In this document: in pieces, positions 34,591-43,055 of the stretch | How positions within the stretch are numbered: position 1 is the first letter of the stretch | Layout: every line of letters starts with the position of its first letter | Origin: WJMT01 sp964445575 | Lineage (GTDB): Bacteria > Acidobacteriota > Aminicenantia > Aminicenantales > Aminicenantaceae | NCBI GenBank assembly: GCA_964445575.1 | Contig: CAYULB010000006.1 | Coordinates: 4,988-68,987 of the forward strand | DNA length: 64,000 bases | Direction of reading: 5' to 3' | Translations under genes and position numbers: made by a program | Notes under the pieces: generated by a model | Told to the model about the DNA's origin: nothing | Database searches by the model: none | The model's input: only the letters and a program-made list of their open reading frames with translations

Positions 34591-35444
34591 CTGATTACAA
34601 TTTCTTGATTATAACAGGATTATCTGGTTCTGGAAAAACAATTGCCAGCCGGTTTTTTGAGGACTTTGGTTATTACTGTATGGATAACATACCTGCAAAG
34701 CTGATTCCGAATTTTGTGGAACTGTGGAGAAAAAAAGAATTTCAGATAGATAAAGTGGCTTTTGTCGTTGATATAAGAGAGGCGGGATTTGTTTCAGAGT
34801 TTCCTAAGATTCTAAAAAAGATCCGCAAGAAAGTTTCTCCCTGTGTCATATTTATGGAAGCTTCAGATGAAACCTTGGTAAAAAGATTCAGTGAAAGCCG
34901 GCGCCCCCACCCCGTGACAGAGGGGAAGACAGTCATTGAGAACATTCAACTGGAAAGGAAAAAGTTGGCTGAAATCAAGAGCCTTTCAGATGAAGTCATT
35001 GATACTTCAAAAATAAATATTTCTGACTTAAAAAAGCTGATTTCTGACCGGTTTTTAAAAAAAGGAGAATACAGGATCCAGATCATGCTCATTAGCTTTG
35101 GATATAAATATGGAATTCCTTTAGATTCAGACCTTGTTTTTGATACCCGGTTTTTACCAAATCCCCATTATATTGATGAGTTAAGAGAGAAGACAGGAAA
35201 GGAAAAACCAGTTGCGGATTACATTTATAATTCTGAAAAGACCCAAGAATATCTCCACGGATTGTTTGAATTCATTGATTATCAGCTGCCCCATTTTATT
35301 GAAGAAGGAAAGAGTTATTTAACCATTTCAATCGGCTGTACCGGGGGAAGGCATAGGTCAGTTGCTGTGTGTGAATGGCTGAAAAAACATCTGGAGAAAA
35401 AAAAGTATAGCATTCAAATTTCGCATCGTGATATATTCAGATAG
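34587..35444 (+). CDS. rapZ: RapZ-family P-loop nucleotide/RNA-binding adapter
   Basis: In E. coli RapZ delivers GlmZ sRNA to RNase E to control amino-sugar synthesis; in other phyla the role differs. The 285 aa protein has Walker A GLSGSGKT (11-18), FFEDFGYYCMDNIPAKLI, the ESRRPHP block and the C-terminal SIGCTGGRHRSVAV motif. The overlap with hprK and the gene order match the rpoN cluster of proteobacteria. The target RNA in this organism is unknown. Confidence 0.95.
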   Translation: MTDYNFLIITGLSGSGKTIASRFFEDFGYYCMDNIPAKLIPNFVELWRKKEFQIDKVAFVVDIREAGFVSEFPKILKKIRKKVSPCVIFMEASDETLVKRFSESRRPHPVTEGKTVIENIQLERKKLAEIKSLSDEVIDTSKINISDLKKLISDRFLKKGEYRIQIMLISFGYKYGIPLDSDLVFDTRFLPNPHYIDELREKTGKEKPVADYIYNSEKTQEYLHGLFEFIDYQLPHFIEEGKSYLTISIGCTGGRHRSVAVCEWLKKHLEKKKYSIQISHRDIFR

Positions 35445-35554
35445 GACCTATTTTTTAGTTAGGGCATAAAGAGCTTAATGATTTGAATGATACATGATAA
35501 AATAAATACTGGATTGATGTTAACAAAGATGAAACATTATGAACAGGATATAAA

Positions 35555-35959
35555 ATGATCGGCGGTGTTATTGTTTCTCACGGAAAATTAGCTGAAGAGC
35601 TTCTGAATGCCCTCACCATTATTTTAGGTGAAGCTGTGAATATAGAAGCCCTTTCAATTGGCTGGTATAGCGATGTGGAAGAGTCAAAGAAGAAAATAAA
35701 TGAAAGCATAAAAAGGGTGGACCAGAAAAATGGAGTGCTTATTTTTACAGATATGTTTGGGGGGACTCCCTCTAACCTGAGTTTTAGCTTCTTAAAGGAC
35801 AATCAGGTTGAGATCATAACCGGAATCAATCTGCCGATGCTCATCAAGTTTGTTTCCTTGCAGAGGAGCAATAATTTAAAAGATGTTGCAAAAAAAGTAG
35901 TGGAACAAGGGAAGAAAAATATACATCTTGCCAGTGCTCTGCTCAAAACAAAAAGTTGA
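35555..35959 (+). CDS. PTS EIIA of the mannose family
   Basis: This 134 aa protein has the phosphorylation-site His9 in GVIVSHGKLAEEL, the DMFGGTPSNLSF block and a GINLPML stretch typical of ManX-type EIIA. No EIIB, EIIC or EIID gene follows, so it is probably regulatory rather than part of a transporter. A 110-base gap separates it from rapZ. I see TAAAAT-like boxes there but no convincing promoter. It begins EIIA-HPr-EI. Confidence 0.9.
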   Translation: MIGGVIVSHGKLAEELLNALTIILGEAVNIEALSIGWYSDVEESKKKINESIKRVDQKNGVLIFTDMFGGTPSNLSFSFLKDNQVEIITGINLPMLIKFVSLQRSNNLKDVAKKVVEQGKKNIHLASALLKTKS

Positions 35960-35975
35960 TCATTAGCTGGGTTTC

Positions 35976-36245
35976 ATGGTTAAAAAAACAGTAGAAATAA
36001 AAAATAAATTAGGCCTGCATGCAAGAGCTGCTGTTAAATTTGTCAATTTGGCAAACAGATTTGCCTCTTCCATAAAGATCGTCAAAGACGGCAATGAAAC
36101 GGACGGGAAAAGTGTTTTGGGAATTCTGACCTTAGCAGCTGTCCAGGGCTCAGAGATCCAATTAAAGGTAGAGGGAAGAGATGAGAAAATGGCGGTCCAA
36201 GCACTACAAGATCTGATCGATGATAAATTTCATGAAAAAGAGTGA
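35976..36245 (+). CDS. Phosphocarrier protein HPr
   Basis: Central phosphocarrier between EI and EIIA proteins. The 89 aa protein has His15 in NKLGLHARAA and Ser46 in DGKSVLGILTLAA, both at canonical positions, so it can be the substrate of EI and of the linked HprK. It lies 16 bases after the EIIA gene and 6 bases before EI. Assignment as HPr or NPr cannot be separated by sequence, but Ser46 with a linked HprK favours HPr. Confidence 0.96.
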   Translation: MVKKTVEIKNKLGLHARAAVKFVNLANRFASSIKIVKDGNETDGKSVLGILTLAAVQGSEIQLKVEGRDEKMAVQALQDLIDDKFHEKE

Positions 36246-36251
36246 GTTCAG

Positions 36252-38012
36252 ATGGAATATCTTAGGCTGAGAGGAATCGGGGTTTCTCCTGGTATTGCGG
36301 TGGGAGAAGTTCATCTGTCAGAAGGAGTGGTCTTTACTTCCCGAAAAAATGATATTAAGCCAGAACATGTAGATAGAGAGCTGGATAGGTTGGAGGATGC
36401 GGTCAGCAAAACAGAGGAACAGCTGAAAAAGATAAAAGAGGAAATCGGCAAAAAAGTTGGAGCTGATCATTCTTTTATTTTTGAAGCCCATCTTTTTATT
36501 CTTAAAGACAAAAATCTTCTTTTTAGAATTAAGGAGATCATCAAAGATGAGAAAACAAATGCTGAAAGAGCTATCTCTAAAGTGTTTGATGAGTATTCTG
36601 AAATGTTCCGGTCGATTGAGGATGAGTATTTTAAGCAGCGTGAATATGACTTAAAGGATGTCCTTTCAAAAATTTATTTAAATCTGGAGTCGGATAAAAA
36701 ATTAGAAAAAGACGATGGCAAGGAAAAAATATTAGTGGCCCATGAGCTGCTTCCTTCAGAGGCTGCTTCCAAGCTGGGACAAGGAAATGTCCTTGCTGTG
36801 GCACTGGATATAGGAGGCACCACTTCACACACCGCTATTTTAGCCCGCTCCCTGAATATTCCTGCGGTAATGGGATTAAGCGAGGTCACACGAAAGGTCA
36901 AGGATGGAGACACGTTAATTGTGGACGGCACTAATGGAGAAGTGATCATCAATCCTCCTTTAGCCACTCGGAGAGAGTTTGAAAGCAAGCAGAAAAAATA
37001 CGACAGCTACATAAAAGAACTGAAAAAGACAGCCAAGCTAGAATCCAAGACCTTGGATGGTGTCAGATTCTATCCGTTAGCTAATATTGAACTCCCTGAG
37101 GAAGTCAATCTTGCCTTTTCTATGGGAGCGGAAGGAATCGGGCTTTTCAGGACAGAATTCATTTTTTTCCAGAGAAAAAAACTTCCCTCTGAAGAAGATC
37201 ACTACAAGATTTATTCTCAGCTAGCAAAAAACTCGGGAAAAAAACCCGTTTATATAAGAACGGTTGATATCGGGGGAGAAAAGAATCTCCCTCAAATGAA
37301 TGTTGAAAAAGAGCCTAATCCAGCCCTGGGGCTCAGAGGACTCCGGCTTTCATTAAGGGAAAGGTATCATTTTAAAACACAGTTGAGAGCTATACTCAGG
37401 GCCAGTGCCCTAAATAAAAATGTTCGTATCATGCTTCCCATGGTTACAGGTGTTGAGGAAGTAGAGGAAGCCAAGATGATTATTGGAGAGATAAAGGAAG
37501 AATTGACCGCACAAAAGTTAAAGTATGACCCAAATATACTCCTGGGGATTATGATTGAAGTTCCTGCTGCGGCAGCTATAGCGGACAGTCTTGTCAAGGA
37601 AGTGGATTATGTGAGTATAGGAACCAATGACCTTGTTCAGTATTACCTTGCTGTGGATAGGTCAAATGAACTGGTTTCTTATTTATTTAAACCCCTCCAT
37701 CCGTCCGTGTTGAGACTGTTGAAATTCGTTATAGAGAGTGCTCAAAAAGAGAAAAAAGAAGTTGCTGTGTGCGGAGAAATGGCGGCAGATCCGCTTTCTG
37801 CTTTAGCTTTGTTAGGGCTGGGATTGAGAAGTTTCAGTATGAATCCTGTGTTTATCCCCAAGATAAAAAAGGCCTTACGGTCGGTTGAATACAAGAATAT
37901 ACAAGAAATAGTTAAACATGCCTTAAACCTACGAACAGTCCGGGAAGTAGAAGAACATTTTCTAGAAAATGTTTTATACAAACACCCTAAAGCTCTGTTG
38001 TTAGCAGAATGA
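36252..38012 (+). CDS. ptsI: PTS enzyme I (phosphoenolpyruvate-protein phosphotransferase)
   Basis: Takes phosphate from PEP and passes it to HPr. The 586 aa protein starts LRGIGVSPGIAVGEV and has the phosphorylated His193 in GGTTSHTAILARS. The PEP-binding barrel follows, with GIGLFRTEFIF, LRGLRLSL and SIGTNDLVQYYLAVDR, and the CGEMAADPLSALALLGLG end. There is no N-terminal GAF domain, so it is a classical EI rather than EI-Ntr. It is the last gene of the cluster, convergent with the cupin gene. Confidence 0.97.
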   Translation: MEYLRLRGIGVSPGIAVGEVHLSEGVVFTSRKNDIKPEHVDRELDRLEDAVSKTEEQLKKIKEEIGKKVGADHSFIFEAHLFILKDKNLLFRIKEIIKDEKTNAERAISKVFDEYSEMFRSIEDEYFKQREYDLKDVLSKIYLNLESDKKLEKDDGKEKILVAHELLPSEAASKLGQGNVLAVALDIGGTTSHTAILARSLNIPAVMGLSEVTRKVKDGDTLIVDGTNGEVIINPPLATRREFESKQKKYDSYIKELKKTAKLESKTLDGVRFYPLANIELPEEVNLAFSMGAEGIGLFRTEFIFFQRKKLPSEEDHYKIYSQLAKNSGKKPVYIRTVDIGGEKNLPQMNVEKEPNPALGLRGLRLSLRERYHFKTQLRAILRASALNKNVRIMLPMVTGVEEVEEAKMIIGEIKEELTAQKLKYDPNILLGIMIEVPAAAAIADSLVKEVDYVSIGTNDLVQYYLAVDRSNELVSYLFKPLHPSVLRLLKFVIESAQKEKKEVAVCGEMAADPLSALALLGLGLRSFSMNPVFIPKIKKALRSVEYKNIQEIVKHALNLRTVREVEEHFLENVLYKHPKALLLAE

Positions 38013-38024
38013 CCTGAGTTTTAT

Positions 38025-38453
38025 TCAAACTTTTGAGTTTTTCACTCTTCCGTAGACGTCTTTAAGCCGGACAATGTCGTTTTCGTCTGATTTTCCTATC
38101 CAGATTTCCATGATCCTTGCAGGGTGCTTTCCCACATTCCGGACTTGATGCGGGATTTTAAGGGGGATGAATATTTCTTCATTTTTTTTAGGCTTCCACA
38201 CTCTTTTGCCGACAGTTACTTCCAGACCTCTGTCAAGAGCGACCCAAAACTCGCTGCGGTGATGATGGTATTGAAGAGAAAGGGAAGCATTTGGTTTTAC
38301 AGTGATGAGCTTTATACTTCCTGCCTCTTGATGAGGATAGGAACGGAATTTTCCCCAGGGTCGGTGGTCTTCGATAATCTTTTTTCTGAATTCTCTTTCT
38401 TTTTCTGAAAGGGTCTTTTTGCTTGCAGAGGTGGTTCTCTTTTTAGTCATCAT
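38025..38453 (-). CDS. Cupin, mannose-6-phosphate isomerase type II-like
   Basis: This 142 aa protein is a single cupin barrel that resembles the C-terminal isomerase domain of bifunctional mannose-1-phosphate guanylyltransferase/isomerases. The blocks are DHRPWGKFRSY, LQYHHHRSEFWVAL (metal ligands) and FIPLKIPHQVRNVGK. The first about 30 residues are Lys/Ser-rich and disordered-looking. It may interconvert mannose-6-P and fructose-6-P or be a stand-alone sugar-binding cupin. It lies downstream of ssb with a 37-base gap. Confidence 0.85.
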   Translation of the reverse strand: MMTKKRTTSASKKTLSEKEREFRKKIIEDHRPWGKFRSYPHQEAGSIKLITVKPNASLSLQYHHHRSEFWVALDRGLEVTVGKRVWKPKKNEEIFIPLKIPHQVRNVGKHPARIMEIWIGKSDENDIVRLKDVYGRVKNSKV

Positions 38454-38490
38454 TATCAGTCATAAAATGCTCTGTTTGGAGTTAATGGGT

Positions 38491-38946
38491 TTAAAAGGGG
38501 ACGTCCTCGTCTTCACTGTCTGTGTCTGGCATGTTCTGGTCTGAAGGAAAGTCGGACTCATCCTCGAGATCAGGGGGGGATTGAATGGTTTCTGTATCTC
38601 CTCTTTTTCCGAGTAGGGTGATCTGATAGGCATGGATTTTTGTGGTGTATCTTTGATTGCCTTTGCGGTCCTCCCATTTGTCTGTTCTCAGCCTTCCTTC
38701 AATAAGAACCTGTTTGCCTTTTGATAAATACTTTTCACAGAATTCTGCAGTTTTACCCCAGGATACGACCCTATGCCATTCAGTTCGGTCTTCACTTTCT
38801 TTTGTTTGTGGATTGAAGATCCGCTCATTGGTGGCTAATGAGTAATTGGCTACGGCCCTGTTGGATTGAGGAATATATCTGACTTCAGGATCCGCACCGA
38901 GTCTCCCTACTAAAATGACCTTGTTGTAGCTGTTTATATCTCTCAT
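38491..38946 (-). CDS. ssb: Single-stranded DNA-binding protein
   Basis: Binds single-stranded DNA in replication and repair. The 151 aa protein has an OB fold (about 5-110, NKVILVGRLGADPEVRY and GKQVLIEGRLRTDKWEDRKGNQRY), then an acidic tail ending DEDVPF, the partner-binding C-terminus. It overlaps cpoB by one base (TAATG), an unusual neighbour for a Tol-Pal operon, so it shares the pal-cpoB message. Confidence 0.97.
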   Translation of the reverse strand: MRDINSYNKVILVGRLGADPEVRYIPQSNRAVANYSLATNERIFNPQTKESEDRTEWHRVVSWGKTAEFCEKYLSKGKQVLIEGRLRTDKWEDRKGNQRYTTKIHAYQITLLGKRGDTETIQSPPDLEDESDFPSDQNMPDTDSEDEDVPF

Positions 38947-39824
38947 TATAAAATCCTAGATCTTATTTCCTTTATTTTTTCTTGGGCGATTCTGGTCTCT
39001 TCTTCAAGTGGAAATTTGCTGATGAGAAGCTTGAATACAGCTAAAGCCTCTTCTTCTTTTTCCATTTCCATCAGGCTGATGCCTTTTTTAAGGTAAGCTG
39101 CGGGAACTCTATCTCCTTCCGGGTAGCTTAGAATAAGGACATTGAATTTCTTTACGGCTTCTTCATGCTTTTCCTGGCTGAAATAGCATTCACCGATCCA
39201 GTAGAGTGCATTGTCGGCAAGAGGGCTTTCGGGAAAGTTTTCCAGATAGATTTCAAAACCTTCAATGGCTAATTGAAAATTGCCTTTCAGGTAATCAGAC
39301 CGGGCTAAGTTGTAGACTTCTTGAGGAGACAGATCAGGATCAAGGGGAGTCTTGGGCTTCTGTTCTTCTTCAGATATCTCTGTTTGTTCCTCGGTTGATT
39401 CTTGTTCGGATTTACTTAGAGCTTCTTCAGAAGCTGTTTCTTCTGTATCTGAAGGGATGGTTTTTGCTGACTGTTTGATTTCAATTAAATCCTCTGAAAT
39501 TTGTGAAAGGCGAGAACTCAGCGAGTCGAATCTCTCAAGTATGATTTGGTACTGAGCAGGGACCTTTTCTTGTTCTTTATTGAGGTCTGCTTGTTGGGTC
39601 CGAATGATCTTAATCAATTGGTAAATTTCATCTAACTGCTTTTTTATGGAACGGATGGATTCCTGGTTTTGCTTTATTTTTTCTTCTAGGTCATGAATCT
39701 TCTGTTTCAGTATCTGCACATCTTTGTATATGAGCTCGTAAGCTTTTTGGCTTTTTTGGATTCCTAAAAGCAGTATGGGACACAAGAAGAGAAGAATGAT
39801 CCCAGAGTAAATCCTTTTGGCCAT
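38946..39824 (-). CDS. Tol-Pal system protein CpoB/YbgF-like
   Basis: Periplasmic protein that coordinates outer-membrane constriction with peptidoglycan synthesis in E. coli. The 292 aa protein has a signal peptide or anchor (about 1-22), a coiled coil (about 25-125), an acidic linker, and C-terminal TPR-like repeats (about 168-285: YNLARSDYLKGNFQLAIEGF, ALYWIGECYF, AAYLKKGISLMEMEKEEEAL). It lies immediately downstream of pal, the standard position. Confidence 0.9.
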   Translation of the reverse strand: MAKRIYSGIILLFLCPILLLGIQKSQKAYELIYKDVQILKQKIHDLEEKIKQNQESIRSIKKQLDEIYQLIKIIRTQQADLNKEQEKVPAQYQIILERFDSLSSRLSQISEDLIEIKQSAKTIPSDTEETASEEALSKSEQESTEEQTEISEEEQKPKTPLDPDLSPQEVYNLARSDYLKGNFQLAIEGFEIYLENFPESPLADNALYWIGECYFSQEKHEEAVKKFNVLILSYPEGDRVPAAYLKKGISLMEMEKEEEALAVFKLLISKFPLEEETRIAQEKIKEIRSRIL

Positions 39825-39836
39825 AGATGAAAAGGT

Positions 39837-40385
39837 CTATTTTTCTATTATAGTGAATTCATCTCTTCTATTTTTCTGCCAAGCGATTTCATTATGACCA
39901 GGATCTAAGGGCTGGCTTTTTCCATAGGAAATGATTTCTATTCTATCTGGGGAAATTCCCAAAGAAATAAGATAGTCCCGAGCGCTCTGGGCTCTTTTTT
40001 CTCCGAGAGCAAGGTTGTATTCCTCGGTTCCGCGTTCGTCACAGTGACCTTCGATCAATATTTTTACGCTTTCCCATTTTTTCAGCCACTGGGCGTTTTT
40101 TTCAAGAATCGGCTTTGCATCTTCTCTGATGAAATATTTATCAAAATCAAAATGGATCATTTCAAGAGGCTGTTCTGAGTTGATTTCTTCCAGGGTCTTT
40201 TGTTCAAATATTTCTTCCTCTGTTAATTCTGGTTCTTTGGCTGGAGGTTTTTCTACTTTTTCAACTTTGGGCTGTTCTTGGACCTGGGGGGGAGGGGGTG
40301 GAGTTTCTTCGACTTTTTTCCTGCAGGAGGAAAAGAGTGAAAAGACCAACAGAAAAGAGACGGACAGTACAATAAATTTTTTCAT
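39837..40385 (-). CDS. pal: Peptidoglycan-associated lipoprotein
   Basis: Outer-membrane lipoprotein linking to peptidoglycan. The start is taken at ATG 40385, with AAAGGAG closely upstream, not at the upstream in-frame ATG 40457. The 182 aa product has a signal peptide with lipobox LFSSC (Cys22), a Pro/Glu-rich linker with a run of prolines, and a C-terminal OmpA-like domain (about 75-182: IHFDFDKYFIREDAKPILE, EGHCDERGTEEYNLALGEKRA, ISYGKSQPL). It has its own promoter within the operon. Confidence 0.95.
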   Translation of the reverse strand: MKKFIVLSVSFLLVFSLFSSCRKKVEETPPPPPQVQEQPKVEKVEKPPAKEPELTEEEIFEQKTLEEINSEQPLEMIHFDFDKYFIREDAKPILEKNAQWLKKWESVKILIEGHCDERGTEEYNLALGEKRAQSARDYLISLGISPDRIEIISYGKSQPLDPGHNEIAWQKNRRDEFTIIEK

Positions 40386-40448
40386 GGGTACTCCTTTGAA
40401 TTTAATGTTTTTGTAAGATACATTTTTTCCAGGTATGTTGTCTATGTC

Positions 40449-40477
40449 TATATACAATGAATATATGCTGTTGTCAA
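40449..40477 (-). promoter_or_regulatory. Internal sigma-70 promoter for pal-cpoB-ssb
   Basis: Minus-strand -35 TTGACA (40472-40477), 17-base spacer, -10 TATATA (40449-40454). It lies in the 107-base tolB-pal gap and predicts a leader of about 57 bases with a good Shine-Dalgarno site. It could let pal, cpoB and ssb be expressed without tolQRAB. Confidence 0.5.
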
Positions 40478-40492
40478 ATAGTATAAGAAATT

Positions 40493-41797
40493 TTATTTTC
40501 GAGACCAGTTGGGCAGTTTGTTTTCACCATTGGAAGTAAGGCGTCTTAAATGACTTCCGTCATAATCAATAGAATAAATTTGGATAGTTCCTGTACGGTT
40601 GGATGAAAAAATTATATGACGTCCATCAGGAGACCAGGAAGGGCTTTCATTCCGGGAATAACCCTCTGTTAGCTTTATAATGCGGTCTGTTCTGAGATTG
40701 AGGACATAAAGGTCAAATACAGCCGCGACTCTGGAAACATACACGATCCTGTCTCCTGTGGGGGCCCATGCTGGCGCGTCGTGATAATTCCCTCCAAAGC
40801 TGCGCCTGCGGACATTGGACCCTTCGGCATCCATGATGTATATTTGAGGAGAGCCCAGCCGGTCGGATGTGAACGCGATTTCCCTATTGTTGGGGGACCA
40901 GGATGGAGCCGTATCTATGGCGTTGTTGTAAGTGAGACGCCTGATGTTTTTTCCGTTGGTGTCCGCGATATAAATTTCTGAATTAGACTCGTCTTCAGTG
41001 GAGCAGAAGGCCATTTTTTTACCGTCGTAGGAAAAATCAGCCCCAAAGCTGGTGCCTTTGTCCATGACCAGAGTCCTTTGGCCTTCAAAAGGATTGAAAA
41101 GATAAAGAGCGGCTTTCTGTCCGTCATAAGCTGTATAGGCAATGGTTCTTCCGTCAGCAGACCAAGCTGGCATATAATCTCTGGATTTATTGAATGTCAA
41201 ACGGGTCTGATTGTGGCCGTCGTAATCCATCATATAAAGCTCGTCATTCCCGTTGCGGTTGGAGACGAAAACGATTTTGGTGGTAAAAATAGGGGGTTCT
41301 CCGTATAGAATCATAAACTCATTGGACACCTTATGCCCCACCAAACGCAGTAGACTTGGATCCGATTGGTATTTTTTCCCTTTGATGAACCGGGAGGATT
41401 TGACATCATATGTTTTTGCTTCAAACAATAGAGAGCCGTCCTCGCTTTGAGTGACTTCTCCGCTCAGAAGGAGTTTGGCTTCAATGGATTCCCAGTTTTT
41501 AAAATTAATATCCTCTGGATTTAAGGGGTCAATATATTTGTAGTAATCTTCATGAAGAGGCTTGAACACTCTGCTGTATTCAAGGTCAGAAATGATGACT
41601 TCTCTTAAAATCGATGCTGCTGAAGTCAATTCTGAAGAATTGTTTTTTGTTATGAATTGGGGAACAGCTACAGGAATAACAGGCATGCCTTCTCTGATCC
41701 TCATCACGACTTCCTGCTGGGGGCTGGAATTGATCCCCATAGGAAATAAAACGAATAAGACTAAAAATGGAATGGAAGCAGAAGTTATTTTTTTCAT
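40493..41797 (-). CDS. tolB: Tol-Pal system beta-propeller protein TolB
   Basis: Periplasmic protein that cycles between Pal and TolA. The 434 aa protein has a signal peptide (about 1-25), an N-terminal alpha/beta domain (to about 170) and a six-bladed propeller with the WD40/PD40 pattern repeated as PAWSADGRTIAYTAY, PSWSPNNREIAFTSD, PAWAPTGDRIVYVSR and PSWSPDGRHIIFSSN. The start overlaps the upstream tonB/tolA-like gene by 4 bases. Confidence 0.96.
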   Translation of the reverse strand: MKKITSASIPFLVLFVLFPMGINSSPQQEVVMRIREGMPVIPVAVPQFITKNNSSELTSAASILREVIISDLEYSRVFKPLHEDYYKYIDPLNPEDINFKNWESIEAKLLLSGEVTQSEDGSLLFEAKTYDVKSSRFIKGKKYQSDPSLLRLVGHKVSNEFMILYGEPPIFTTKIVFVSNRNGNDELYMMDYDGHNQTRLTFNKSRDYMPAWSADGRTIAYTAYDGQKAALYLFNPFEGQRTLVMDKGTSFGADFSYDGKKMAFCSTEDESNSEIYIADTNGKNIRRLTYNNAIDTAPSWSPNNREIAFTSDRLGSPQIYIMDAEGSNVRRRSFGGNYHDAPAWAPTGDRIVYVSRVAAVFDLYVLNLRTDRIIKLTEGYSRNESPSWSPDGRHIIFSSNRTGTIQIYSIDYDGSHLRRLTSNGENKLPNWSRK

Positions 41798-42624
41798 TGG
41801 GTATGCTCAAATATTATGCGGAGTAAAAGGTATTCTTCTTTGTATTCTGCAGGCAAAGGAGGGAATGGAGCTGAGGAGCGCACCGCACGTATTGCTGAGA
41901 GGTCAAGAGACTTTACCCTGCTTGATTCCACTATTTCTGGTTCTGATATATGACCATCCTGGTAGATCCGGAAGGATATCGTGGTAAAATAATCCCCGCT
42001 GAGACCGGTGCTTATCCGAGAAGTGTACCAATTATTGGAAATTCTTCCGTGCAATGTCTGCAAATACCAGGTATACGGAAAAGAGGATAAGCCTATTTGA
42101 GAAGAGTATTCTGAGCCAAAACCAACTCCTCCTCCTCCTCCTCCTCCGATTCTCAAACCAGTGCCGCTTCCTTCTGTTCCTGAATCCGATTTATCTGTCT
42201 TTGTTTGAGCTGAAGATGTTTCCGTGGATTTTTGGATCACAGTTTTTTTTGTGAGGTCGACCTTTTTTTCTTTTTTTGGCTTGTCTACAGGGTGTCTGAG
42301 GGATGATTTTTGTTCTTCTATGTTTTGAGGGACGGTGAGGTCGCTGAGGCTTTCTCTTTCTGGAAGAGAGGTTTCCTCTGTTATTTCAGTTTCTGGGGCT
42401 TCACCTGGGGATCCTCCGGGGGGTCCTCCCATCCCGCCGCTTCCTCCTCCCCCTCCTCCGGGAAAAGAGACTACGTTCACATAATGGACCAATCCTTTTT
42501 GAGAATGAGTTGGAAAGTGGGGAGAAACAAGGACCAATATAAAGATCAAAAGATGTAGGGATGCTGATAGAATGAGGGCCTGTCTGAATGATTTAAATTC
42601 TCTGGAGGGCAAAGATTGACTCAT
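41794..42624 (-). CDS. TonB/TolA-like energy-transducing protein
   Basis: Predicted to couple TolQR proton flow to the periplasm, taking the TolA role by position. The 276 aa protein has one N-terminal membrane helix (about 16-36) and a glycine-rich stretch (about 53-73). A charged Lys/Glu/Ser linker, a second glycine run (about 160-167) and a C-terminal TonB domain follow (about 180-276: LQTLHGRISNNWYTSRIS, TISFRIYQDGHISEPEIVESS, SAPFPPLP). TonB rather than classical TolA features dominate the C-terminus. Both glycine runs are coded by pure triplet runs that could slip in frame. Confidence 0.9.
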   Translation of the reverse strand: MSQSLPSREFKSFRQALILSASLHLLIFILVLVSPHFPTHSQKGLVHYVNVVSFPGGGGGGSGGMGGPPGGSPGEAPETEITEETSLPERESLSDLTVPQNIEEQKSSLRHPVDKPKKEKKVDLTKKTVIQKSTETSSAQTKTDKSDSGTEGSGTGLRIGGGGGGGVGFGSEYSSQIGLSSFPYTWYLQTLHGRISNNWYTSRISTGLSGDYFTTISFRIYQDGHISEPEIVESSRVKSLDLSAIRAVRSSAPFPPLPAEYKEEYLLLRIIFEHTQ

Positions 42625-43055
42625 CCGTCTTCTTTCTCCTCTAAAGGTTTAACAACCAGCCCCACTACCTGAATGCCCGCTTTTTTAACAATATCCAGTA
42701 TTCGAATAACAAATCCATAGGGGAGACTCTCGTCAGCTCTTATAAAAACGATCTTTTTTTCTTTCCCGTAAAAATATTCTTTGAGCCGCTGCTCTAACAG
42801 AAATTGATTGATGACCTGGTCTTCTATGTGAATGAACTTATCGCTGGTAATGGTTAAGGTCAGCCCTTCTTCAGCAGGAGCAGATTCGGTTTCTGCCTGG
42901 GGAAGGTCGACTCCAATTCCTGACTGCATCATTGGAGCGGTGACCATAAATATGATCAGGAGCACCAGCATGACGTCAACTAGAGGGGTTACGTTGATCT
43001 GGGATAGTGAGGTGCCAACCTCTTTTTTACTTATAGGCCTGTATTTAAATGCCAT
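42621..43055 (-). CDS. tolR: TolR/ExbD-family biopolymer transport protein
   Basis: Proton-channel partner of TolQ. The 144 aa protein has one membrane helix (about 24-42) containing the family Asp in QINVTPLVDVMLVLLIIFMV, and a periplasmic C-terminal domain (TITSDKFIHIEDQ, VFIRADESLPYGFVIRILDIV). It overlaps tolQ by 11 bases and the TonB-like gene by 4. TolR is chosen over ExbD because of the operon. Confidence 0.94.
   Translation of the reverse strand: MAFKYRPISKKEVGTSLSQINVTPLVDVMLVLLIIFMVTAPMMQSGIGVDLPQAETESAPAEEGLTLTITSDKFIHIEDQVINQFLLEQRLKEYFYGKEKKIVFIRADESLPYGFVIRILDIVKKAGIQVVGLVVKPLEEKEDG

Noticed and set aside
40386..40457. ATG 40457 as the pal start
   Set aside because: It would put 24 extra residues before a clear lipoprotein signal peptide; ATG 40385 has AAAGGAG just upstream.
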